From Oscillospiraceae bacterium (lineage in GTDB: Bacteria; Bacillota; Clostridia; Oscillospirales; Oscillospiraceae): a stretch of DNA of 33,721 nt. The translations under genes and the position numbers were made by a program. The stretch is taken from assembly GCA_902767915.1 (NCBI GenBank), contig CACXJE010000014.1:1-33721 (forward strand). The letters run 5' to 3'. This document shows positions 27,520 to 33,721 of the stretch, in pieces. Under the pieces are notes generated by a model. The model was not told the origin of the DNA. It worked only from the letters and a program-made list of their open reading frames with translations, and searched no databases. Each line of letters begins with the position of its first letter. The stretch's first letter is position 1.

Positions 27520-27589
27520 ACATTCTGAAGTATTTACCGAGGCAAACCGCCTTCTCAATTTTCAATTTGCAACTCCGGGAGGACTTGAG

Positions 27590-27766
27590 ATGGATCCCAC
27601 TCTATGTGAATCCTGCTGGCATTACGATTACGACGAGGAGACCGACGAGTATTACTGCCGGATGGATCTGGACGAGGACGAGTACTACCGGTATCTCGCC
27701 GCGCCGAAGGCCAGGTGCCCCTTCTATCAGAAGGGTGACGACTATTACCTGCCCAGGCATCAATAA
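27590..27766 (+). CDS. Small four-cysteine acidic protein, DUF6472-like
   Basis: The 58-residue protein starts MDPTLCESCWHYDYDEETDEYYC and has cysteines in the order CxxC, C, C (CESC, YYCRMDLDEDEYY, RCPFY), with many Asp, Glu and Tyr residues. From memory this matches the short DUF6472 family, which may bind a metal through the four cysteines; no function is known to me. I chose ATG 27590 because GGGAGGA precedes it by six bases; the frame upstream to 27515 overlaps the promoter. It is followed by a GTAG-type palindrome and mtaB. Confidence 0.8.
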   Translation: MDPTLCESCWHYDYDEETDEYYCRMDLDEDEYYRYLAAPKARCPFYQKGDDYYLPRHQ

Positions 27767-27770
27767 TATC

Positions 27771-27814
27771 GTAGGGACAGGCCCTGTCCGCGGACGAGCG
27801 CGGCTCGTCCCTAC
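27771..27814. repeat. 44-bp GTAG/CTAC palindrome, GGACGAG type
   Basis: It starts GTAGGGACAGG and ends CTCGTCCCTAC and holds two hairpins (GGACAGG/CCTGTCC and GGACGAG/CTCGTCC). The right half matches the small element at 241-267. It lies between the cysteine protein and mtaB. Confidence 0.85.
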
Positions 27815-27834
27815 ACAATTCCATGAGAGGTACT

Positions 27835-29238
27835 ATGAACTTTACCATTGTAACCTTAGGCTGCAAGGTCAATCAATACGAGTCCCAGGCCATGGAGCAA
27901 TGGCTGACCCAACGGGGCCACACCGAGGTGGAGCCCGACGAGGCCTTTGACCTGGCGATCGTCAACACCTGCACAGTCACCGCCGTGGCGGACAAGAAAA
28001 ACCGCAACGTGATCCGCCGGATCCGAAAGCAGAGTCCCGGGGCGGTGGTGGCGGTCTGCGGCTGCTACAGCCAGGTGAAGCCGGAGGATATCCGGGACCT
28101 GGGTGTGGACGTGATCTCCGGCTCCGCCGGGCGGGAGGCCTTTTTGGAGCTGGCCCTGCAGACCGTGGCCGACCGGCAGAGGCGGGAGGCCCTGGACGAG
28201 GCTCTGAAGCGGCGGCAGTTTGAAATTCTGCCCGCCGGCGGTCTCTCCACCCGGACCCGGTCCATGCTGAAGGTTCAGGATGGCTGCTCCAACTTCTGCT
28301 CCTACTGCATCATCCCCTACGCCCGGGGGCCGGTGCGGAGTCTGCCCCTGGCAGAGGCCGTGGCGCAGGCAAAGCAGCTGGCTGCGGAGGGCTACCGGGA
28401 GATCGTGATCACCGGCATCGAAATCGCCTCCTGGGGCTGGGATTTCCACGATGGCAGCTCCCTTGTGCAGCTTCTGGACGCCATCTGCGCCGCGGTTCCC
28501 GCGGTGCGGATCCGGCTGGGCTCCCTGGAGCCCCGGATCATTGACCAGGCCTTTTGCCGGGTCATGGCCGCCCACAAAAATCTCTGCCCCCATTTCCACC
28601 TGTCCATGCAGTCCGGCTCCGACACGGTGCTGTCCCGGATGCGGCGGAAATACGACACGGCCCGCTACTACGAAAGCGTGGCCCTGCTGAAGGCCGCCTT
28701 CCCGGGCTGCGCGGTGACCACGGACATGATCGTGGGCTTCCCCGGGGAAACCGAGGCGGAGTTTGCGGAAAGCCTGACCTTCATCCGCAAATGCGGCTTT
28801 GCCGCCATGCACGTCTTCCCCTACTCCCGCCGACCCGGCACCCCTGCCGACAAGATGCCCGGCCAGCTGGGCAACGCTGTCAAGGAGGCCCGCTCCGCTG
28901 CGGCCATCGCCGTGGCCGGGGAGATGAACCGAGCCTTCCGGGAGCGCATGATCGGGACGGTGCAGGCGGTGCTGTTCGAGGAGGAGGCAGCAGGCAGCAG
29001 GCAGCAGATAAGCCCGACAGCGGCGCAGATCAGCATACCACAGGACCCGGCGGACGACGATCGCCTGCTGACGCATGCGATGAATGGCGCACAGTGTGCG
29101 CCGCTACAATGCTGGACCGGCCATGCGCCGAATTCGATCCGGGTCTACGCCCCCGGGGAGGCTCTGCACAACCAGGTCCTGCCCGTGAAGATCACCGGCC
29201 TGTACGAGGACGGCTTGCTCGGAGAAACTGTTCTGTAG
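27835..29238 (+). CDS. mtaB: tRNA threonylcarbamoyladenosine 37 methylthiotransferase MtaB
   Basis: A 467-residue radical-SAM methylthiotransferase that adds a methylthio group to t6A37 of tRNAs. The N-terminal domain has the three cluster cysteines (TLGCKVNQYE near 12, VNTCTVT near 47, CGCYSQ near 80); the radical SAM motif is CSNFCSYC (about 152-159); a TRAM domain is at the C-terminus. ATG 27835 is chosen over 27823 because GAGAGG stands in front. Residues about 383-426 (rich in Ala, Gln and Pro) interrupt the TRAM domain between its first strands and are partly encoded by a palindromic repeat (29055-29107). The TAG stop is bases 2-4 of the next palindrome. MtaB proteins are usually about 430-440 residues. 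Confidence 0.94.
   Translation: MNFTIVTLGCKVNQYESQAMEQWLTQRGHTEVEPDEAFDLAIVNTCTVTAVADKKNRNVIRRIRKQSPGAVVAVCGCYSQVKPEDIRDLGVDVISGSAGREAFLELALQTVADRQRREALDEALKRRQFEILPAGGLSTRTRSMLKVQDGCSNFCSYCIIPYARGPVRSLPLAEAVAQAKQLAAEGYREIVITGIEIASWGWDFHDGSSLVQLLDAICAAVPAVRIRLGSLEPRIIDQAFCRVMAAHKNLCPHFHLSMQSGSDTVLSRMRRKYDTARYYESVALLKAAFPGCAVTTDMIVGFPGETEAEFAESLTFIRKCGFAAMHVFPYSRRPGTPADKMPGQLGNAVKEARSAAAIAVAGEMNRAFRERMIGTVQAVLFEEEAAGSRQQISPTAAQISIPQDPADDDRLLTHAMNGAQCAPLQCWTGHAPNSIRVYAPGEALHNQVLPVKITGLYEDGLLGETVL
29055..29107. repeat. Partial palindrome inside mtaB
   Basis: This stretch matches 29272-29324 with few differences: a GATCGCCTGC/GC(A)GGCGAT hairpin followed by GCGCACA/TGTGCGC and ending in CCGCTAC. 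Only the right half of the full 90-bp element is recognisable. Just upstream, 28985-29004, a GGCAGCA unit is repeated about three times. Confidence 0.85.
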
Positions 29239-29324
29239 TGGCGTACAGTGTGCGCCACGGAAGCTGCGCGACGATGATCGCCTGCTGACGCAGGCGATGA
29301 ATGGCGCACAATGTGCGCCGCTAC
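29235..29324. repeat. 90-bp GTAG/CTAC palindrome after mtaB
   Basis: It begins GTAGTGGCGTACA and ends TGTGCGCCGCTAC (two mismatches between arms), with a central ATCGCCTGC/GCAGGCGAT hairpin. The arms match the rpoB-leader element at 22821-22890; its right part matches the insertion within mtaB. The left GTAG contains the mtaB stop codon. Confidence 0.88.
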
Positions 29325-29375
29325 AACTTTACTGCTTCGTATCGGTATAAACCATACGTGAATGGAGGAACACAA

Positions 29376-30191
29376 TTGAACTGTCCGAAATGTCAAAAGA
29401 AGCTGCCGAAGGGCAATCCGAAGATCTGCCCGAATTGCAAAAAGGATCTCAGCAACTACTACAGGCTGCTGGAAAAGCAGGGCAGCACTGAGCTTCAGCA
29501 AAACGCCAAGGCTCCGAAAAATCTTCCCCGCATCCTTCTGATTGCAGCCCTGGCCTGCTGCGTGATCGCAGGCGTTGTGATCCTGCTCCTCACCCTGGAC
29601 GGGAAGAAGGAAGAGAATCCCGTTGCTGTGGACATGGAGGCTGTCAAGGCCGAGATCAACAGCCTGCAGGTCTCCGATTTTGAGACCAGCGAGGCGGAAA
29701 CGGATTACGTGCTGCTCACGGTCAAGGACTTCGGCCAGATCGTGGTGCGGCTGCGGCCCGACGTGGCGCCCATCTCCGCCCAGAACTTCAAAGAGCTGGT
29801 GGCCCGGCACTATTACGACGGCACCACCTTCCACCGGATCATGCCCGGCTTTATGATCCAGGGCGGCGCAGGCGCGGAGGAGCTCACCCCCATCAAGGGC
29901 GAATTTTCCTCCAACGGGGTGGAGAACAACCTGCTCCACATCCGGGGCGTGCTCTCCATGGCCCGCACCACCGCGAAGGACTCCGCCACCAGCCAGTTCT
30001 TCCTGATGCACGCGGACAACGACACCCTGGACGGCAATTACGCTGCCTTCGGCTACATCGTGGCCGGGCTGGAAACCGTGGACAAGGTCTGTCAGATCGA
30101 GCTGGGCTACAACGCCTACAACGGAGAAAAATCCGTTCCCCAGGAGGAGGTTCTCATTGAATCCGCGGTGTTCGCAACACCGAAGAAATAA
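29376..30191 (+). CDS. Membrane-anchored cyclophilin-type peptidyl-prolyl isomerase with zinc ribbon
   Basis: The 271-residue protein begins with a zinc ribbon (CPKC at 3-6, CPNC at 18-21), has one membrane segment at about 53-74 (ILLIAALACCVIAGVVILLL), and ends with a cyclophilin domain from about 105 on. The active-site arginine and neighbours are in FHRIMPGFMIQGG (about 151-163) and the SQFFLM and NYAAFGYI strands are present. It should catalyse proline isomerisation outside the membrane and help secreted proteins fold, with the ribbon inside the cell. I chose TTG 29376, with GGAGG seven bases upstream; the ATG at 29301 lies inside the preceding palindrome and has no ribosome site. Confidence 0.9.
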   Translation: MNCPKCQKKLPKGNPKICPNCKKDLSNYYRLLEKQGSTELQQNAKAPKNLPRILLIAALACCVIAGVVILLLTLDGKKEENPVAVDMEAVKAEINSLQVSDFETSEAETDYVLLTVKDFGQIVVRLRPDVAPISAQNFKELVARHYYDGTTFHRIMPGFMIQGGAGAEELTPIKGEFSSNGVENNLLHIRGVLSMARTTAKDSATSQFFLMHADNDTLDGNYAAFGYIVAGLETVDKVCQIELGYNAYNGEKSVPQEEVLIESAVFATPKK

Positions 30192-30211
30192 TTGACAGGA
30201 GGAGATTCCGC

Positions 30212-30436
30212 ATGGCACTGGACATCAAGGCAAAGATCGAAGAAATCGTCAGCAAGATCAAGAACGACAAAGCTCTGGGCAAGCTCTTTAAGAAGGACCC
30301 CGTCAAGGCTGTAAAGGGCATCGTGGGCGAGCTCCCCGAGGATCAGATCAAGGCCATCATCGAGGGCGTCAAGGGCAAGATCAACGTCGGCGGCTTCTTC
30401 AGCAAGCTCAAGAATCTGTTCAAGAAAAAGAAGTAA
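30212..30436 (+). CDS. Small helical protein, basic paralog
   Basis: This 74-residue protein consists of amphipathic helices: MALDIKAKIEEIVSKIKND, then KKDPVKAVKGIVG, LPEDQIKAIIEGVKGKI and a lysine-rich C-terminus (KLKNLFKKKK). It has no signal peptide, cysteine or membrane segment. I recall similar short proteins in many clostridia without a known role. AGGAGGAG precedes the ATG by seven bases. It shares its first 13 residues with the following gene and is surely a tandem duplicate. The net charge is strongly positive, unlike its neighbour. Confidence 0.85.
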   Translation: MALDIKAKIEEIVSKIKNDKALGKLFKKDPVKAVKGIVGELPEDQIKAIIEGVKGKINVGGFFSKLKNLFKKKK

Positions 30437-30470
30437 GCTTTCAGCATGATTAAGATTAGGAGGAACTGAA

Positions 30471-30689
30471 ATGGCACTGGATATCAAAGCAAAAATCGAA
30501 GAAATCGTGGACAAGGTCAAGGGCGACAAGGACATCGGCGAGAAGTTCCAGAAGGATCCCACCAAGACCGTGGAAGGCCTGATCGGTGTGGACCTGCCTG
30601 AGGACCAGATCAACGCCGTGGTGGAAGGCGTCAAGGCCAAGGTGAAGCTGGACAGCGTCACCAGCAAGCTGGGCGGCCTGTTCGGCTGA
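30471..30689 (+). CDS. Small helical protein, acidic paralog
   Basis: The 72-residue product aligns along its length with the preceding protein (MALDIKAKIEEIV, KxxGDKDIGEKFQKDPTKTVEG, DLPEDQINAVVEGVKAKV) but is near neutral to acidic and ends in KLGGLFG. AGGAGG lies seven bases before the ATG, 34 bases after the first copy. The strong ribosome sites suggest high expression. The opposite charge of the pair could mean that they interact, which is only an inference. Confidence 0.85.
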   Translation: MALDIKAKIEEIVDKVKGDKDIGEKFQKDPTKTVEGLIGVDLPEDQINAVVEGVKAKVKLDSVTSKLGGLFG

Positions 30690-30700
30690 TAGGCCAACAC

Positions 30701-30742
30701 AAAAGCTCCCTCTGTGAGAAATTTCTCACAGAGGGAGCTTTT
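30701..30742. terminator. Bidirectional terminator
   Basis: A perfect 21-bp inverted repeat (30701-30721 with 30722-30742) with A-run and T-run ends lies between the small paralog gene and the convergent membrane protein gene. It should end transcripts from both sides. Confidence 0.93.
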
Positions 30743-30752
30743 TACAGGACGG

Positions 30753-31949
30753 TCACATGGGCTCCGGTTCCGCTGCGGCGGCCTCCGCCATGGCCCCGCG
30801 GTACTGGAAAATACAGACGCCGAAGGTGCAAAGGGACACGCACAGGCAGAGCAGGGCCAAGCCGAAGAGCGCACCGTCCGTCCGGAAGACCCGGAGGGTC
30901 AGATACAGCAGGCCGGTGGTCATGAGGAAATTCATCACCGCCACATAGCCGGAGGCGCCGGGGTTGGGAATCCCGGTCTGCAGGCTGCTGCGCACCGCGT
31001 TCAGGGTTCTGAGAATCCCCGCATAATACAGGATTCCCATCACCATGACGCCCACGAGGATACTGGTCATCAACAGGAAATAGAGGATCCCCACTCCCCG
31101 GAGCTCCGCGAATTCAAAGGCATCGTTCACAGCACCTTGAATCAGTCCCCCGATCAAAGCGCCGAACAGGACAAGGGCAAAGAAAATGCAGAACAGGACC
31201 AGCCGGATAATGGTCACCACCTTGATCATGGTCAGGCCCGCTCCCGACATCCGGTCGCTTCCCCGCTTGACCGCGGATCCGAAGGTGATCCACAGGCCGG
31301 CCGCGATCAGCACCGAGAACAACACGGAAAGCCCGCAATAGACCACCCACATGACTGCCTCCCGTTCGGAGATCCGCTCAGAGAACAGACCGGAAATGTA
31401 GCCGCCCCGCCAATATCTCTCGGCACCGGTGAGGATCCCGATGACCTGGACGGCAAAAACCGTAAAGAGCAGCATATAGAGGGTGAAGGCCACGGCGGCG
31501 ATCAGATAGGCGGGAGAGCTGCCCAGCCTGCGAGCCACCCGACGCCCCTCCCGGGAAACGGGTCTCTGGCCTTGGCCGCCAAAGCGGTTCCGGGGCGGAT
31601 AGACCGGCGGCATATAGGGCGGAACCGGCGCGCCATAGGCCGGTGCGCCGTAGCTCTGGGGCGGCGTCTGATAGGCGGGGGCCCCATAGCTCACAGCGGG
31701 TCTGCCGTAATTTGCCGCCGGCGCTCCGCCATAGCCGGCAGGCGGCGCAGACGTGGGATAGGCGGGGGCGGCGGGGGGTGTTTCCGGAGCCGCGGGGGCA
31801 ACCGGCACGGCGGCCCCGGGGGTTGCCCCGGGCACAGGCTCCTGCGGGGCAGGGTTCCGAACCGGTGCGTCGGCGGGGGGCGTCAGCTTCGTGCCGCAGT
31901 TGGTGCAGAAGGACCCCCTGTTCTCGCGGCCGCAGTTGGGACAAATCAT
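30753..31949 (-). CDS. Zinc-ribbon, proline-rich polytopic membrane protein
   Basis: The 398-residue protein starts with a zinc ribbon (C3, C6, C15, C18), followed by a linker of about 110 residues rich in Pro, Ala, Tyr and Gly with recurring YGAPAY-type words (about 23-130), and about six hydrophobic segments. Conserved stretches shared with the neighbouring paralog include GLWITFGSAVKR, AGLTMIKV, SGYVAVMNFL and TFGVCIF. ATG 31949 has GGAGGAG at five bases; the longer frame to 32030 overlaps the upstream gene and lacks a site. Function unknown; zinc-ribbon membrane proteins of this sort are common in Firmicutes. Confidence 0.85.
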   Translation of the reverse strand: MICPNCGRENRGSFCTNCGTKLTPPADAPVRNPAPQEPVPGATPGAAVPVAPAAPETPPAAPAYPTSAPPAGYGGAPAANYGRPAVSYGAPAYQTPPQSYGAPAYGAPVPPYMPPVYPPRNRFGGQGQRPVSREGRRVARRLGSSPAYLIAAVAFTLYMLLFTVFAVQVIGILTGAERYWRGGYISGLFSERISEREAVMWVVYCGLSVLFSVLIAAGLWITFGSAVKRGSDRMSGAGLTMIKVVTIIRLVLFCIFFALVLFGALIGGLIQGAVNDAFEFAELRGVGILYFLLMTSILVGVMVMGILYYAGILRTLNAVRSSLQTGIPNPGASGYVAVMNFLMTTGLLYLTLRVFRTDGALFGLALLCLCVSLCTFGVCIFQYRGAMAEAAAAEPEPM

Positions 31950-32026
31950 GGCTTCTCCTCCGTTTCTGATATTGTCTTGGATCGTATACATCTGTTCGTT
32001 CAAGGCGTCATGCCGAAATGCAGGCT

Positions 32027-32956
32027 TCAAAAATCGCTTCGTGCAACCGCCTGCATAGCCGCCCGAAGGCGGAAGATACAGACGCCGAAGGCAATGTAGG
32101 AAACGGCCTGGCTGACCGTACCCAGCGTGGACAGCCAGGTATCGGTGTCGAAGGAACCCAGCGTGCTTTGAAGCAGGGAGGCGGCAATCAGGAAATTCAT
32201 CACCGCCACAAAGCCAGAGACCTTTGTATCCGGCACCCCGGTGCGGAAAACGCCGCTCACGAGATTGATCAAGCTGATGATTTTTACCATATATACCACA
32301 AACAGCACCAGCACGCCGGACAGCAGAAGGCAGATGAGAACCCAGAGTGCGCTTCCGACCTTATGGCTGCCGCCGTCCATAAGTTCGGACAGGTCCGCGA
32401 AGCCGTTGAAGAGGGAAACCATACTGCTTCCGGTCAGATAGAAGAACGCAAAGAGTGACAGAATTCCGAACAGGGCGAGTTCGAGAAACATCGCCACCTT
32501 GATCATGGTAAGGCCCGCCGTGGTCATTTTCCCGTCGCTACGATTTCCGGTGGCGGAGAAGGTGATCCACAGGCCCACAGTCGTCAGAATTGTCAGCAGG
32601 AGGCCGCCGAAAAAAACAGTCAGGAATTCACCGGGCAGCGGACGATCGTTGAAAAGATGCAAGCTCCCGAGGACGGAACACAGGCAGGATCCCGTGTAGG
32701 CGATGACACCGATCAGGAACCAGGGAGAACGGGCAAGCCGGCGGATCACATCATAGCCCCGCACATTGTGCCTGCCGACGATGCGGAGCAGAGAGCTCGG
32801 CTGGGCCGGGTCCACCTTCTGATAGATGCTCAGCGTTTGGGAAAGGGTGGAAGCAGTCTCATGGGACGCCGATTCCGGGATCCCCACAGCAGCCGCAGAG
32901 CTGCATTCCGGACAGGAACTGCCCTCGAAGGCCCGGCCGCAGTTGGGACAGATCAT
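32027..32956 (-). CDS. Zinc-ribbon polytopic membrane protein, paralog
   Basis: A 309-residue protein with the same C3, C6, C15, C18 ribbon, a short linker (residues about 19-75) in place of the proline-rich one, and about six membrane segments. It shares GLWITFSATGNRSDGKM, TAGLTMIKV, SGFVAVMNFL and AFGVCIF with the gene at 30753-31949. The sequence GGAGGAGAAGCC before its ATG is the same as before the paralog's, consistent with a duplication including the ribosome site. It is first behind a perfect promoter, so the two genes are probably one transcript with a 77-base gap. Confidence 0.86.
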   Translation of the reverse strand: MICPNCGRAFEGSSCPECSSAAAVGIPESASHETASTLSQTLSIYQKVDPAQPSSLLRIVGRHNVRGYDVIRRLARSPWFLIGVIAYTGSCLCSVLGSLHLFNDRPLPGEFLTVFFGGLLLTILTTVGLWITFSATGNRSDGKMTTAGLTMIKVAMFLELALFGILSLFAFFYLTGSSMVSLFNGFADLSELMDGGSHKVGSALWVLICLLLSGVLVLFVVYMVKIISLINLVSGVFRTGVPDTKVSGFVAVMNFLIAASLLQSTLGSFDTDTWLSTLGTVSQAVSYIAFGVCIFRLRAAMQAVARSDF

Positions 32957-32991
32957 GGCTTCTCCTCCATTCCAAGGAATTCTATACGATA

Positions 32992-33020
32992 AGTATACAC
33001 CGCTGCGTATGGAATGTCAA
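32992..33020 (-). promoter_or_regulatory. Promoter of the zinc-ribbon membrane protein pair
   Basis: Leftward consensus -35 TTGACA (33020-33015), 17-bp spacer, -10 TATACT (32997-32992). The start should be near 32985, about 30 bases before the ATG at 32956. Confidence 0.88.
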
Positions 33021-33030
33021 TCTGGAGAAC

Positions 33031-33064
33031 AAAAAAGGGCCTCCCGGAGGGGAGGTCCTTTTTT
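33031..33064 (-). terminator. Terminator of tuf
   Basis: GGACCTCCC and GGGAGGCCC (33058-33050 and 33045-33037) pair with one GU-type position around a CTCC loop and are followed by six T on the minus strand. It lies 9 bases after the tuf stop and directly before the next promoter. Confidence 0.93.
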
Positions 33065-33073
33065 GATTGAGAA

Positions 33074-33721
33074 TTAGTCCTCGTTGATGCCGATGACAAC
33101 ACCGGAGCCGACGGTACGGCCGCCTTCACGGATGGCGAAGCGGAGGCCGTTCTCGATGGCGATGGGGGTGATCAGCTCAACGTCCATGTCGACGTTGTCG
33201 CCGGGCATGCACATCTCAACGCCTTCGGGCAGGGTGATGATGCCGGTCACGTCGGTGGTACGGAAGTAGAACTGGGGTCTGTAGTTGTTGAAGAACGGGG
33301 TATGACGGCCGCCTTCTTCCTTGGTCAGGACGTAAACCTGGCCCTTGAACTTGGTGTGGGGATGAATGGAGCCGGGCTTAGCCAGAACCTGGCCGCGCTC
33401 GATGGACTTCTTGTCAATGCCGCGGAGCAGAGCGCCGATGTTGTCGCCAGCCTCAGCGAAGTCAAGCAGCTTGTGGAACATCTCGATGTCAGTGACAACG
33501 GTGTTCTTCTTCTCGTCGGACAGGCCAACGATCTCGACGGGCTCCATCTTCTTGATGGTACCACGCTCGACACGGCCGGTGGCCACGGTGCCGCGGCCGG
33601 AGATGGTGAAGACGTCCTCAACGGGCATCAGGAAGGGCATATCAGCCTTACGGTCGGGAGTGGGGATCCAGGTGTCGACAGCGTCCATGAGCTCCTTGAT
33701 GCAGGCGTACTCGGGGGCGTT
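33074..33721 (-). CDS. tuf: Elongation factor Tu, C-terminal part
   Basis: The window ends within this gene, leaving 215 codons. The visible part begins [20 protein letters not shown], followed by [18 protein letters not shown] (domain 2), [19 protein letters not shown] and the domain 3 segments [20 protein letters not shown] and [21 protein letters not shown]-Tu brings aminoacyl-tRNA to the ribosome in a GTP-dependent way; the GTP-binding domain lies beyond the right edge. The frame is open to the last base, so the ATG at 33688 is an internal methionine. Confidence 0.99.
   Translation of the reverse strand, partial: NAPEYACIKELMDAVDTWIPTPDRKADMPFLMPVEDVFTISGRGTVATGRVERGTIKKMEPVEIVGLSDEKKNTVVTDIEMFHKLLDFAEAGDNIGALLRGIDKKSIERGQVLAKPGSIHPHTKFKGQVYVLTKEEGGRHTPFFNNYRPQFYFRTTDVTGIITLPEGVEMCMPGDNVDMDVELITPIAIENGLRFAIREGGRTVGSGVVIGINED

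Noticed and set aside
29301-29375. ATG start of the cyclophilin at 29301
   Set aside because: It lies inside the preceding palindromic element and has no ribosome site, while TTG 29376 has GGAGG at seven bases and begins directly with the zinc ribbon.

Overview
The window looks like chromosomal DNA of a GC-rich Gram-positive anaerobe of the class Clostridia, most likely from the Oscillospiraceae/Ruminococcaceae gut group. The reasons are the clostridial style of rpoB, rpoC and tuf, strong AGGAGG-type ribosome sites, sigma-A promoters with exact 17-bp spacers, ECF sigma/anti-sigma pairs, and small proteins of types common in that group. The taxon is an inference; no 16S gene is present.

Layout. 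1-2180: a three-gene minus-strand cassette (small membrane protein, TetR regulator, polytopic membrane protein) bracketed by 110-bp inverted repeats. 2288-2566: tRNA-Ser(CGA) with its terminator, plus a partial inverted copy of the tRNA 3' end. 2941-8790: a long minus-strand operon from one good promoter: acyl-CoA/AMP ligase, DUF1624-type membrane acetyltransferase, E2-like acyltransferase lacking the usual histidine, DUF1653, family 2 glycosyltransferase, DUF5662, HprK-like kinase. 8864-10015: DUF362/ferredoxin protein, divergent from an ECF sigma factor and a 1333-residue membrane-anchored partner with a threefold repeated outer domain (10311-14863). 15094-22790: rpoC and rpoB, read from their own promoter at about 23035, which overlaps a plus-strand promoter-hairpin-terminator unit that may be a small antisense RNA. 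23342-25798: a second ECF sigma/anti-sigma pair. 26021-27339: GIY-YIG protein and PfkB kinase. 27590-30689: plus-strand run of a cysteine-containing small protein, mtaB, a zinc-ribbon cyclophilin and two tandem paralogous small helical proteins. 30753-32956: two paralogous zinc-ribbon membrane proteins. 33074-33721: the 3' part of tuf.

The most unusual aspect is the density of palindromic repeats. At least a dozen elements with different cores begin with GTAG and end with CTAC (or near variants), and a second family has GTCATTGCGA-type ends. They lie between genes, in the 5' leaders of rpoBC and the DUF362 gene, inside the loop of a terminator, and in frame inside proteins (the anti-sigma factor at 23342-25285, the TRAM domain of MtaB, the N-terminus of the GIY-YIG protein). 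At two genes the GTAG end supplies the stop codon. No transposase, CRISPR array or phage gene was seen, so any mobilising enzyme must act from elsewhere.
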